The position numbers and the translations under genes are program-made. The notes beneath the pieces are model-generated. The model was not told the DNA's origin. It was given only the letters and a program-made list of their open reading frames with translations, and did no database searches. From NCBI GenBank assembly GCA_019915135.1, contig JAHLMK010000006.1, positions 248,001 to 312,000 on the forward strand: a stretch of 64,000 nt of DNA, read 5' to 3'. Positions 34,325 through 44,218 of this stretch are shown piece after piece. Source of the stretch: Strobilurus pachycystidiatus (Eukaryota > Basidiomycota > Agaricomycetes > Agaricales > Physalacriaceae). The number at the start of each line of letters is the position of its first letter. The stretch's first letter is position 1.

Positions 34325-35340
34325 TCACAGCACACGGTATTCTTGTGTACACCGCGCCGAGAGCTCGTCATCGTCCTGTCAACGCAATCACTCGAATACC
34401 AGTCGTAAATCAAGCGATGATTTGCCCACCTCATTATCATATGGTGTCGAAGACGCTGTCTCAGTACGATCCGGTGCGGAACCACCATCCGAAGAGTCGA
34501 CAGTCTGCAGACCAGATTCAGGAAGCCAGCCACATCCGCATCTCAAAGGGACTCACAGTGGGCGTTGGATGGAGCAGCAACGTGCCCGGTGGAGGTGGAG
34601 GACACGGAGCGTGAGGTGGATACGCTCTCGGAAGCATATCCTGCACATCAACAAGTCAAAAATAGCCTTCCGGTGGAAAGTGTCGTTTGACGAACGGGAT
34701 TCGGGATTTCAGTCGGCTTTGGCAAATGATGCGACGTCCGATATGTGGCGCATCTCCAGCACATGGGGTTTGGCATCATGGGTATCCCCCTTCTATTGTA
34801 TGTCGTAAAGATTTTGAGTGCACTGCGCTGAGAGCCCATCATGGTCATCCTTAAACGTACTGAGCGATGCAGGACAGCTCGAAGAAGGAAGTGAATACCC
34901 ACCTGGGGCTGCGACGTCTGGCTAGGAGCTGGGGCAGCACTAGCACCGCCATCCAACAAGTCGCCTACCCTCCTGCTCATGTCCCTCTCCTCCTCGTATA
35001 CAGAACAACTTGACGATGTGGAATCAGAGAGAACGTGGAGTTGACGCGAATACTGTCCAGATCATATCAGAACACAAACAATGTAGAAGGTGAAGCTGAA
35101 GAGACAAACCTTGGCAGACCGCCGCCGACGCGTGGTGCTATCCGAGAGCGGCGTAATCTCCACCCTACTAGGCGCAGACGTACTGTTATCTGCCCCCGTC
35201 TTTGCCGTAGGCTCACTATCGGCCACCTTCGTCCTCATTGACTCGTTTCTCATCGTCGTGATGAATTCGCTGTCCGCCGTAGGCTGCGCGTCATCAGCTA
35301 GCGCTACATCCGCCGTCATCGAGGGTACCACGCTATCCAT
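34325..35340 (-). CDS. Hypothetical Ser/Pro-rich protein, multi-exon model
   Basis: From ATG 35,340 exon 1 gives MDSVVPSMTADVALADDAQP and continues to RRRRSAK at a GTTTGT donor. Exon 2 is YSRQLHVLSDSTSSSCSVYE through DLLDGGASAAPAPSQTSQPQ at GTGGGT. A later exon is proline-rich (MLPRAYPPHAPCPPPPPGTL), then TVDSSDGGSAPDRTETASST and DDDELSARCTQEYRVL before TGA at 34,325. Each piece is bounded by good splice sites, but the exon between 34,640 and 34,900 was not resolved, so one gene is inferred. No domain is recognised; composition suggests disorder. Confidence 0.4.
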
Positions 35341-35462
35341 CCAGGACGTCGTGCACGTCGCCTAGAGAAGATACGAAATCAGCGTCGTTCCACATGGAAA
35401 GTAAGGGAAAGCAAGGATAAAGAGAATCAAGACCCACCACGCTGAGCGTCGTCCCCGTCACA

Positions 35463-36530
35463 CTACTTCATTACTGAAGAATCCGACCACATTCCCCGCA
35501 GCATCCATGGTTTGGAGCCTCCGTCTGGATTACTGTGATCGTACGCGGCTTCCCCAGCATCGTCATTGAATACGAAGGGCTTGCCGATGGAGGGGTCGAC
35601 GGGGTCCGAGCCGTCCCCATCTCCGGCTTTGGGGTTGGTGACGGGTTTGCCAGTCTTGGGATCGATATTCGAGTCGACATCCGCGGTCTTGGGACCAGCG
35701 TCACTAGCAGTCGGATTGGCGTCTGTGGTAGGCTTCCCAGTTTTCGGATCGACGCCATGTTCGGAGTTTGGTTTGCCTGTAGATATAATCAGCATCATGG
35801 TTAATACGACTGGCATGGAAGGCTTGCCAGTCTGGGGATCGACTTCGGTGGCAGGCTGCCCAGTCTTCGGATCGTCGACGGGTTTGCCTGTACGATATAA
35901 AGGTCAGGATATGCCAAGCGGTTGAGAAGGACAACGGCTTGCCAGTCTTGGGATCAACGTCAGTCTCACCAGTCTTGGGACTGGTGTCACCGGTCTTTGG
36001 ATCGACGGTGGTCTTGGGATCACTCGGTTTGCCTGAGAACATGAGAATCAATTATCCCCAACAACGACAATCTACTCGCCCGTCTTGGGGTCTACCGTGT
36101 TTGGCGGCTCTTTGGATGTCGTTGACGGGCCCTTCGGTGTCGATACAGACGTTTCCTGGACTGGTGTCTTAGGATGCGTAGGAGATGGTTCCACATCCTT
36201 GGGTGGTGTGGGTGGAGGCTCGTGCGTTGGCGGAAGCTTGACCGTCGTAGGAGGCTTCTTCGTTCAGGACGGATTGCCGAGTTTTGGGAACGAAAACTTT
36301 GAGAACGACGGCAGTTCAAATCGACGGTCCAGATTTTCGTAGTCACGCGCCTGTAAATCAACACTGTTCAAATATGTCAAACAAAGCTAAGGAGGAGGAG
36401 GGCTCACCTCTATCCAGTCCGATGCGCGTCCTGCTATTTCTCCTTCAACTGCTTCATCGTCAGCCCACATAGGTGCACCGCTAACATTCGTCGCCAGGAC
36501 GAGAGCAAGTACAAGATAGGTTGTGCGCAT
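35463..36530 (-). CDS. Secreted repetitive DPKTGKP protein, with in-frame TGA
   Basis: Exon 1 (36,408-36,530) encodes the signal peptide MRTTYLVLALVLATNVSGAP and an acidic stretch ending ASDWIE. After a 57-nt intron exon 2 reads ARDYENLDRRFELPSFSKFS through KLGNPS, then TGA at 36,264-36,266. The same frame continues KPPTTVKLPPTHEPPPTPPK and enters repeats of (V)DPKTGKP: VDPKTG, then KPSDPKTTVDPKTG, and so on to DPSIGKPFVFNDDAG. It ends at TAG 35,463. The repeat part is cut by three GC-AG introns (35,777-35,827, 35,888-35,942, 36,033-36,079), each in phase 1 at the same spot, PKTG|GKP. An alternative acceptor (AAG at 36,258) would remove the TGA. The product is either a 69-aa secreted peptide or a long repetitive wall or extracellular protein. 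Function unknown. Confidence 0.6.
35777..36090 (-). repeat. DPKTGKP coding repeat array
   Basis: The minus strand repeats a core encoding D-P-K/Q-T-G-K-P with variable short spacers; at least six recognisable units span about 35,640-36,090. Introns sit at the G of the unit in three cases, suggesting that exon, intron and unit duplicated together. Confidence 0.65.
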
Positions 36531-37207
36531 TATGGTGGAAATCCAATGGTCCGGCCAAATAGTGAACAAGCGCCTGGCTTGCTGGAAAACATCCTGGGTC
36601 GCGATGCATATTTATGCGACCAACGTCGGGCTTGGCATATTCGTCGGCATGGCGCGGAGCGGGCTTGGCGTGCGCGACGCTGTTCGGCGAATGGCGCTTT
36701 TCTGTGTGTGTTCGACGGGCATGATGGTAAGGAAACAAGGAGCGGACATGAAAATGACTCGACGGATTAAGCATTTGAGATGTCCGTTAAGTCCGAGAGC
36801 GCCCCATTGCCAGGACCGACATCGTCAACCAGATACTCAAGAGCAATGGCAAACTTGATGTCGTCGAATAGAGAGAAACGGTACTGCGGAACTCGTATTC
36901 CAACTCACCTCGAGGACAGGAGAAATCATGATGCAAGTTGTGTTGACCCTGCAATTGGCGAATGCCCTTCCGGCAGGATGCGTTATCGAAGAATATGCAT
37001 CCATCGCGACGGACGATGCAAGTCTTTGTCTTACATTTGCGCTGTTGACCTACGCTCTTGACATCTCCATTCTTGTCGCCTTCCGTTCCTTCTGCATTGC
37101 TCTATCTATATAAGACTACAATTCCGAATACCTTGCTCGAACATCTCATTCAATATCCCTTGGCTGGACTGGTCTCCCGCGACTCATAAACTTTCCTTAC
37201 TGCTGTC
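36531..37207. other. Divergent intergenic region between two secreted-protein genes
   Basis: Lies between the outward-facing starts at 36,530 (minus) and 37,208 (plus), so both promoters are here. A TATATAAG element at 37,106-37,113 is about 100 bp upstream of the plus gene. A minus-strand CATAAATATG at about 36,607-36,616 is some 80 bp upstream of the minus gene. No coding sequence recognised. Confidence 0.4.
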
Positions 37208-37533
37208 ATGCACTCCTTCAGTACATTCATTGTCCTCGCCGCCACCCTCGCGGTCTGCTTCTCTGCGCCCGTGCCCCAAGCTGCTCCCAGCGCTATTCCG
37301 GTCAGACGATCCCCATATTCTTGGCCACTGCTTACTCGTTCATCTAGGGTACGACCTCTTCGCCCAATGGCTGCTATGGATTCATGCAGGACTTTTGTAA
37401 TCAATATCCATCGGATATCACTTGCAAGGACCAGTGCCCTTTAATTTATGTCCCGCCATCCCCGAGTTCGACACCGACTCCTGTGGGAGGAGGCCCAGGT
37501 GTGGGCCAAGCAGGTGGTCCCCGCCCCCAATAG
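37208..37533 (+). CDS. Small secreted four-cysteine protein
   Basis: Exon 1 (37,208-37,300) encodes 31 residues beginning with the signal peptide MHSFSTFIVLAATLAVCFSA. A 47-nt intron (GTCAGA...TCTAG) follows. Exon 2 (37,348-37,533) encodes GTTSSPNGCYGFMQDFCNQY, PSDITCKDQCPLIYVPP and a Pro/Ser/Gly tail ending GGPRPQ. The spliced product has 92 aa. The mature part has exactly four cysteines (C-x7-C-x8-C-x3-C) before a disordered Pro/Gly tail, as in small secreted or effector-like proteins. The splice is phase 0 on both sides. No family recognised. A TATA element lies at 37,106. Unspliced, the frame runs only to 37,444 and has one cysteine after the signal peptide, so the intron matters. Confidence 0.65.
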
Positions 37534-38188
37534 GTAGTACCTCATCTTGCTGCTGTGAGTCCAATTTGAGCTGTCATATCGGGTAGAGTTCTGACTGGCC
37601 ATGCTTGCTCATATATACAAGATTCAGTCCAATCACGTATACTCGAAGGACTATCTTGGTATCTAAATCTAGAGCGCGCTGTAGTCAGTTTTCTAGTAGT
37701 AGCACTGTAAAAAGATCTAGAGGTGCTTGATGCACGTCTGTCTTGTTACCCAATCGAGCCAGAAAATTGCGCCCAGTACTTACAAATTACTTGCCACCCA
37801 ATCCAAAAGTCTAGTTCATCGTTCGTAATCCATGTTTCAGCAGGCTGAAGACACTGTACTAATTGGGTAAGTTCCCGCACTGCTATATTTACCGTGCAAA
37901 TATTAACCTGCAAACGCATCCTCATCTGAAAACCACTTCGGCCGCCGCTGGCGAGGGGCCGGTGACAACGAATGATGTTCCGTTGGCCATGTACTCAATA
38001 GTGAGAATAGTTCAGCCTGGGGCGTGGGGGATGACGGAGATCTGCGATAGGTCACTCGAGAGAGGCTCGTACGTGTTGTGATCGTCTGCAGTCGGAGGGA
38101 TGGTGTGAGTGAACGCATAAAACGCGGAGGGGGCGGTGGAGGGCGTGGAAATGGCGCCGTGACTGCATGTTGCATGTCAAAGGACTGT
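37534..38188. other. Mostly non-coding
   Basis: AT-richer 3' flank of the small secreted gene, then short frames on both strands. A minus-strand proline run (PRPPPPPP near 38,130) may belong to the unresolved gene upstream. Confidence 0.35.
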
Positions 38189-39080
38189 TCAGCAAGGAGA
38201 TGGATGGTAGTAGCGGTCCAGAAGCTGGGCGGGCTCGTTGATGAGGACCTGGTCAACGTTAACGAGTGAAAGATCAGAATGACACAGCAGACAAACAGTA
38301 TTCCCATCGGCTCTACGAACACGAACATTCCCCGCCTTTCCCCAACGCTTTTCCGCTGCCGCCGTCGCGATAATTGTTAAACCCTTAGACGTAGGTTCCT
38401 GTGCTGATATATGCTCCGGGTTGTTATATCCCGGCAAAGCCGTGCTGATTATCATCCTCCGAGTCGGTGGTCGGTGAGAACGAAGAGTCTCCCGTCGGCC
38501 ATGCACAGAATCATCAACGATAGTCCAGCCTGGCGCGTGGTGAAGGACCGAAGTCTGTGGAAAATTACTCGAGGAAGGCTCGTGAGTTGTTGCATACTGG
38601 TCCGGGGGATCGTCTGCGCCAGGCGAGTAGGGTTCATGGTTGGGTGCGTGGGCATGGAGATGAAATCGGATGATGACAGGAGAAGAGGATCGAGGGTAAA
38701 AACTTGAAGTGCCCGACGATGCGAAATGCGACATCTCGAGAGCATGGTATACAGGCAAGGAATGGCACCAAGAATGAGCAACTACAAAAGACTCGTCAGT
38801 CAGGCCAAAAGAGCAGCGCAAGGCAGTTTTCCGCAACGTACATGCCAACAGCAGACAGGAGCAGGCCAAGGAATAATTTGACCCGGACGCCTATGTAACG
38901 CTCGCATATGCCGGCGGCAGGTCCCATTCCCCCACGAGCCCCGACTTCCCTCCAGATACTCGCGGATACGCGTATATCATCGCAAGGTATGTTTCGGGTG
39001 CCATATGCTTGGAAGTACGCTGCTCCTCGTCCTGGAAAAAGGCCTGCCTCCAAGCGAGTGTAGACGCTTCCCTGCGACAA
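38189..39080 (-). CDS. Hypothetical protein with one hydrophobic helix (tentative)
   Basis: Minus-strand exons can be joined as ...GICERYIGVRVKLFLGLLLS-AVG, a hydrophobic segment. A GTACGT...TTGTAG intron (about 38,787-38,844) then leads to AHSWCHSLPVYHALEMSHFA and about 190 further codons rich in Ser, Pro and His. The phase is consistent across the splice. The translation includes HAPGWTIVDDSVHGRRETLR and GNTVCLLCHSDLSLVNVDQV, and the frame ends at 38,189, possibly continuing by splicing. No family is recognised; start and end are uncertain. Confidence 0.3.
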
Positions 39081-39567
39081 GATATCCGTCGTATCCTTGA
39101 GTCAGCTGCTCTGTTGCTCTGCATCAGCCTGATGAAGCAAAGGCGAATGTCGACGCACCGACTCCCAGCGAGAAAGATGTGTGGGCGCCTGCCTCATAAT
39201 GATGGGCCTTTTGGATTCCGTACCGGGTGTAGTACGAGCAAGTACCGGAAGAACAGACTCAATGTTCTTGTAGGATCGCGTTGGGCGGCGGCGAGGCTGC
39301 TTCTGAAGCTGCCAAATGGTTGGACGAATTGTGTTGCATCAGTGATGGAAGAGTGGGAACAAGCCTGGCACGGACCCAAAGGGCCCGAGTCCAATTTCGG
39401 CTTGTTTTCGATCAAGCGACCACGGACAAGCTTCTGCTTGCCAGCACATCTGTGTGTTAGTCTACTCAAGCCAGCTTGCGACCTTCAAAAGCCTTCAGAT
39501 CGTGATTCCGCGAGGTGAGCGCCAGAATAGCTCTCTCTACGTAGGCTGATAACCCGGTTTGTCTCAG
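39081..39567. other. Upstream region of the first tandem F-box gene
   Basis: A 169-codon plus-strand frame (39,009-39,518) and its antisense show no motif, so no gene is called. It presumably contains the promoter of the F-box gene at 39,568. Confidence 0.35.
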
Positions 39568-41007
39568 ATGGCAGCATCGGCCTCACTGTCCTGCCACTCG
39601 TGCGGTACTCCTTACTGCTTCCCCCATCCATCTACTCCCGATCTCCCCACGATCCTTACAGCGTTGTACGAACCAGTCGCGGATGCGGATGTAGAGCTGG
39701 TCAGGGAACAGATTCTACCAAATGCTCTTACGGACCTCTCTATGGTGGAGAAGCAGCTGGAGGAGCTGACTGCTGTCGTTGCAGGAGTGGAGGCAGAGCG
39801 GTGCAGGCTTGAGGCGATGATTTCGCGCTCGCGCTACTTGCTCTCTCCGCTACGACAGCTTCCCACCGAATGCATGACACAGATCTTTGAATGGTACTGC
39901 GCATTCCATGAGGCAGTCGATGTATTCAATACTGAAGAAGGGCCATGGCTCCTTACCAGCGTTTGTTGCCTTTGGCGTAACATCGCGCTCGCTCACCCGC
40001 CTCTGTGGTCCACCATCAACTTTGACGTCGAATTGCAACGGGCACACGAACCTAAAAGCATTGATATCATCGCTTCTCGAATGGCCCTAACTAAGGATCA
40101 TCCCCTCTTCTTGGCCATGTCGTTGCCCTCTCGTCAACTTTCCCTAGTACAACAGGCCTGCTTGGGTCTTTTGTTCTCGCAGTCAGAACGTTGGAAGGAC
40201 GTTGATCTCCGTGGCCGATACTCTAATCTCGAGATGCTCTCCGCCGTGTCCAACAAACTCCCTATCCTACAATCCCTCTACATCGAGATGCCCTTCGACG
40301 TGATACCTGACGACGCAGCTCCCATCACTGCGTTCCAGAATGCACCTTCGTTGCGCAAAGTTGGACTGTTGAGCCTCTGCGACGCACCTGACATCCGCTT
40401 TCCTCTCGCTCATTTGACTGTGGTGAAGTTGCGAGCAATGTATGAGGAGATCTCCATGCGAGACACTATCCGTTGCATAAGGGATTGCCCTTCACTTTGT
40501 TCCTTCACTACCGAGACAGACGGGTTGCACAACAACCGCATTGATGACCTGATACCCTCAGCGGTCATCATCTCATCTCTCCTCTATCTCCACATCGATA
40601 TTCTACAGTGGGCTCTGTGGCAGTACATTCATAACCCGCTCTTAGGGGAGCTGCGTCTCTTCACATGGCTTGGAAACATCCTTGACATCAACCTCATCTT
40701 TGAGTTCTTACGACATTCTCGCTCTACGAGACTAAAGAGGTTGGCTTTGAAGCATGTATCATACTCCATCACTGTCGAAGACATTGCCGCACTCGCCGAT
40801 CTGACACCTTCGCTCGAGGAGCTCGTCCTTTGGGGATATGTGATAAATTCGGAAGAGGATTCGGAAGATCGGCTTGCAGAAAACTACTTTGGTGTGCTAT
40901 TGCGTGATTTGGCTGAACCTGCGCTTCAAGAGAGGCTGCGAGGTCTTCGGCGTGTTGTCGTTGTTGTCAATGAGGGCAGTTGGTGGCGTGAAATACAGAT
41001 ACTTTGA
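39568..41007 (+). CDS. F-box protein with N-terminal CxxC and coiled coil, tandem copy 1
   Basis: A 479-aa single-exon frame from ATG 39,568 to TGA 41,005-41,007. It begins MAASASLSCHSCGTPYCF with a CxxC pair. A coiled coil follows (about residues 40-95; VEKQLEELTAVVAGVEAERC), then an F-box core (LSPLRQLPTECMTQIFEWYC, then WLLTSVCCLWRNIALAHPPL, WSTINF) and a C-terminal irregular LRR-like region (LPILQSLYIEMPF, LLGELRLFTWLGN, LEELVLWGYV). F-box proteins link substrates to SCF ubiquitin ligases; substrate unknown. A paralogue follows 450 bp downstream in the same orientation. Confidence 0.85.
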   Translation: MAASASLSCHSCGTPYCFPHPSTPDLPTILTALYEPVADADVELVREQILPNALTDLSMVEKQLEELTAVVAGVEAERCRLEAMISRSRYLLSPLRQLPTECMTQIFEWYCAFHEAVDVFNTEEGPWLLTSVCCLWRNIALAHPPLWSTINFDVELQRAHEPKSIDIIASRMALTKDHPLFLAMSLPSRQLSLVQQACLGLLFSQSERWKDVDLRGRYSNLEMLSAVSNKLPILQSLYIEMPFDVIPDDAAPITAFQNAPSLRKVGLLSLCDAPDIRFPLAHLTVVKLRAMYEEISMRDTIRCIRDCPSLCSFTTETDGLHNNRIDDLIPSAVIISSLLYLHIDILQWALWQYIHNPLLGELRLFTWLGNILDINLIFEFLRHSRSTRLKRLALKHVSYSITVEDIAALADLTPSLEELVLWGYVINSEEDSEDRLAENYFGVLLRDLAEPALQERLRGLRRVVVVVNEGSWWREIQIL

Positions 41008-41455
41008 ACGGTACAGTCAAAGACGGTTCATCAGTGGTAACTTAGTTGTGTTGGAACTATCTCAATTCTATTAATTGTAGCTCCAAATATTTTGATAATG
41101 ACAGTAGCTTCGTAGGTCTTGGAATGAGTTAGAAAGCGATTTCAATGGTGGTCTGTTCAGGCTCAGGCAGGCAATTGTTCCGGATTTGGCGGACGTCAGG
41201 GTCGACACATACTTGCACAGTCACCATGACTGACGACCGAGTACTGTAACGGCGTAAGAATCTGCGCATCGCGAAAGTATCATCCAACGGTGTGTCTCTT
41301 GCATTATACTGTGCAACGCCCACTCAACGCGAAACTACAGTGCGTGACCTCTTCGTGGTCTGTAATCACTGCATCCCTCGTTCATATCTCTTCACTCGGT
41401 GCGCTCGACGCTGTCAGACTCATTTATCGGTAGCCTGACGTGATGTAGTACAGAA
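41008..41455. other. Spacer between tandem F-box genes
   Basis: No coding sequence recognised. It contains the 3' UTR of copy 1 and the promoter of copy 2. Confidence 0.5.
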
Positions 41456-42895
41456 ATGGCCACACCCACCTCAATATCATGCTCTTCCTGCGGTACTCCT
41501 TACGCACTGCCTCGTCCATGCTCCCGCCCCGCACCCTACCTATACACAACCCTTACTACCTCAAATCACCCGGTCTCGGATGTAGATGCGGAACTCATTC
41601 GCGAAGAGATCATTCCCAATGCACTCGCCGACCTCTCTGCGGTTGACAAGCAGCTGGATCAACTCAACGCTGTCATTGCGGAAATGCTTACAGCCTGCGA
41701 TAAACTCGAGGCAGAACGGTGCCGGTTGGAGACAATGGTTTCGCACTTGCGTTTCTCCTCGCTCCGCCGGCTGCCCGTCGAGTGCATGACGGAGATCTTC
41801 GAATGGTACTGCGAGTTCAACAGTGCCAGTCTCGATGTATTTGATACTTCCAATGGTCCTTGGCTCCTCACCCACGTCTGTCGCCTTTGGCGTAACATCG
41901 CACTCGCTCACCCGCCTTTGTGGTCCACCATCAATATTTGGGACTCGCCGTACCCATCCAACTGGAAGCACACCGTCACTTCTCGAATTGCCCTGACTAG
42001 GAGTTACCACCTTTCCATTGAATTCTCCGTTGGAAGCGACAATGAACCCACACTGTCCAGCGACTGCCTTGGCCTTCTAGTGCCTCACTCAGAGCGTTGG
42101 AAGGACGTTAGTCTCTTTTTCGATTACAACGTCTTCGAGACGCTATCCGCCGTGGCCGGCAAACTCCCTATCCTCCGATACCTCAGCGTCACAACCTCCT
42201 TCCATGAACCCGCGGCTCCCATTACCCTATTTCTAAATACTCCTTCCTTGCGCATAGTCAAATTGAAGGGCTACAAGGTCAACCTCCATCTCCCTCTTTC
42301 TCAATTGACCAAGGTCACCATCAGATCAGAGCGGGAACAGAGATCTATGCGAGACACCATTCGATGGCTCTACAGTTGTCCTTCTCTTCGGTCCTTCAAG
42401 ACGCACATGAACGTGAGGCACGACGATGACATCGATGACGAGATACCATTCGAGGTCCTCACATCGTGTCTACGCTACCTCAATGTACATTGCGTCAAAT
42501 GGGCGCTGTGGGGATACATCCGCAACCCTCTGTTAGAGGAGCTGCACATCAACGACAGAGTGACAAAAGACGACATCATCCACGTCTTCGAGTTCCTGCG
42601 GCATTCAAACTCTGTAGGACTGAAGAGACTGTCTTTCTATTGGTTGGACACCTCCATCACCGTCGAAAACGTCCTTGCACTCACTGATCTGGCGCCTTTG
42701 CTCGAGGAGCTCTCCGTTTGTGGACGCTGGTTTGAACATATGACACCCGACGAAGTTGCAATCAACCACTTCGGCGCGCTGCTGCGTGGGTTGGCTGCGC
42801 CTGCCTTTCGGGAGAGGTTGCGGGATCTTCAGTGGGTTAGCGTTGATCTCAACCAAACCAAGTGGAGGCGTCGAGCTGTGCTGAATATACAATAG
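41456..42895 (+). CDS. F-box protein with N-terminal CxxC and coiled coil, tandem copy 2
   Basis: Single-exon, 479 aa, ATG 41,456 to TAG 42,893-42,895. The layout is the same as the upstream copy: SCSSCGTPYALPRP at the N-terminus, coiled coil (LDQLNAVIAEMLTACDKLEA), F-box (FSSLRRLPVECMTEIFEWYC; WLLTHVCRLWRNIALAHPPL), then LRR-like strands. Near-identical segments (WRNIALAHPPLWSTIN, VECMTEIFEWYC) show recent tandem duplication, but the substrate-facing C-terminal half has diverged strongly. An SCF adaptor role is inferred from the F-box. Confidence 0.85.
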   Translation: MATPTSISCSSCGTPYALPRPCSRPAPYLYTTLTTSNHPVSDVDAELIREEIIPNALADLSAVDKQLDQLNAVIAEMLTACDKLEAERCRLETMVSHLRFSSLRRLPVECMTEIFEWYCEFNSASLDVFDTSNGPWLLTHVCRLWRNIALAHPPLWSTINIWDSPYPSNWKHTVTSRIALTRSYHLSIEFSVGSDNEPTLSSDCLGLLVPHSERWKDVSLFFDYNVFETLSAVAGKLPILRYLSVTTSFHEPAAPITLFLNTPSLRIVKLKGYKVNLHLPLSQLTKVTIRSEREQRSMRDTIRWLYSCPSLRSFKTHMNVRHDDDIDDEIPFEVLTSCLRYLNVHCVKWALWGYIRNPLLEELHINDRVTKDDIIHVFEFLRHSNSVGLKRLSFYWLDTSITVENVLALTDLAPLLEELSVCGRWFEHMTPDEVAINHFGALLRGLAAPAFRERLRDLQWVSVDLNQTKWRRRAVLNIQ

Positions 42896-44218
42896 CCACT
42901 GTTTACTTCTTTTGTGGTGAAGCTGGGAAGAGGCCATTCTATTGTCTAGTTTTCTCGTAGTCTCTACTTACACCTCAGAATAGTACGATGAAGCTTGAGC
43001 GCTTGAGCTCGAATTATCGATGCATATCCGAAAATAATTATAAGCATCAATGCGCGGTGGACAAGTCCGCTAACACCGTTTCTTTCTTTCTCCTTTACCA
43101 CCACCATCATCTTCGTCAACCGCCCACGAGCCCCCACACACAGCCCATCCACCCACGGATAACCTCACTACAACGCCAACGGACACCGCTCCTACACTGA
43201 CGGATTCCGCTTCGTCTCTTAGCATCAAGGAATGAGCGGTTACCTCAAGCCGGACGCCAGGGCGGCCTCGCCATCAGAATCCCGGCTACTCAATCCAGGC
43301 AGACGAAAGACTGTAGGAAATCAAGGACACCAGCCTCCGCGGCACGTTTGAAAACCTGGATGGACAACGTCTTTCGATACTCGAGCCCTCGATCCCTGCT
43401 CTACAGGTGGGACCATGGTGGCTTTCGACGCGCGAATGAGCTTGAAGGAATACTTCTATGGCGAGTGTCACGGAATAGGGAACAGCGGTATCTACGCCAA
43501 CATGCGCCTCGCAGGATCGTCCACAACATCGTCTCCTAAGTACACGAAATCCCCGATCGCCGTTCCTCCCGCCCATCCAAGATTTCCCTCCGTATTGGCT
43601 GGTCCAGTACGCCTGCCTTCACGAACTTCACGAATCGCACGACTTTGACGAACCTTACGACTTTGACGCCTTTCTCTGCGCCTCTACGCTCTCATCATTG
43701 CCAGCCCAAGCTCGCTCTACCTACGAGTCTTACGACCAGCTCACTACAGTTTGGACGGTCTGCCCAATATCGTAGAACCGGTTACTGACATGCAAGCCTC
43801 ATTAACGCCAGCATGCATCTGAGCCCGACATCAATGCGCGCAAATTCGGTGTCACGGAAGCCATCTTGAGCACCATATCGGGCAACAAAACCGTAGGTGT
43901 TATTCTGTGTGTGGATCGAGGAAGGAGGCTTATCTGATGCTCCCGTTCAGTGCGCCGCAAAGGATGACCCGGTTCTCGATTCTCAAAACCCGGTTTTCGT
44001 CAAAACCTCTCTCAAAACCCGGTTGCCGAACAGGCTCTTAGAATGTCACGGATAATTTCTACGTAGTGGTAAGAACATTCTTACATGACGAGATGGTGCT
44101 TGAATTGACTGATTGGTTAAGACAACGACGCGGCGATGTAATGTTCATAGCGAATATAATCGCACTGCGATGAATACATTTGATTGTGACAACTGCTTCC
44201 TCCGCTTCCTCGATGCCT
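42896..44218. other. Region without a recognised gene; short direct repeat
   Basis: Small frames at 43,286-43,650 have no motif and no clear splice continuation. A 14-bp direct repeat CTCAAAACCCGGTT occurs at 43,982-43,995 and 44,011-44,024, with a related ACCCGGTTCTC at about 43,967. The right end is the 3' flank of the dioxygenase gene. Confidence 0.35.
43982..44024 (+). repeat. Direct repeat CTCAAAACCCGGTT x2
   Basis: Two exact 14-bp copies start 29 bp apart, with a third partial copy 5' of them. Purpose unknown; it could be a microhomology remnant. Confidence 0.6.

Noticed and set aside
43964..44024. ACCCGGTT repeats considered as a CRISPR-like array or transposon end
   Set aside because: Only two exact copies plus one partial; no inverted partner, no target-site duplication and a eukaryotic context.
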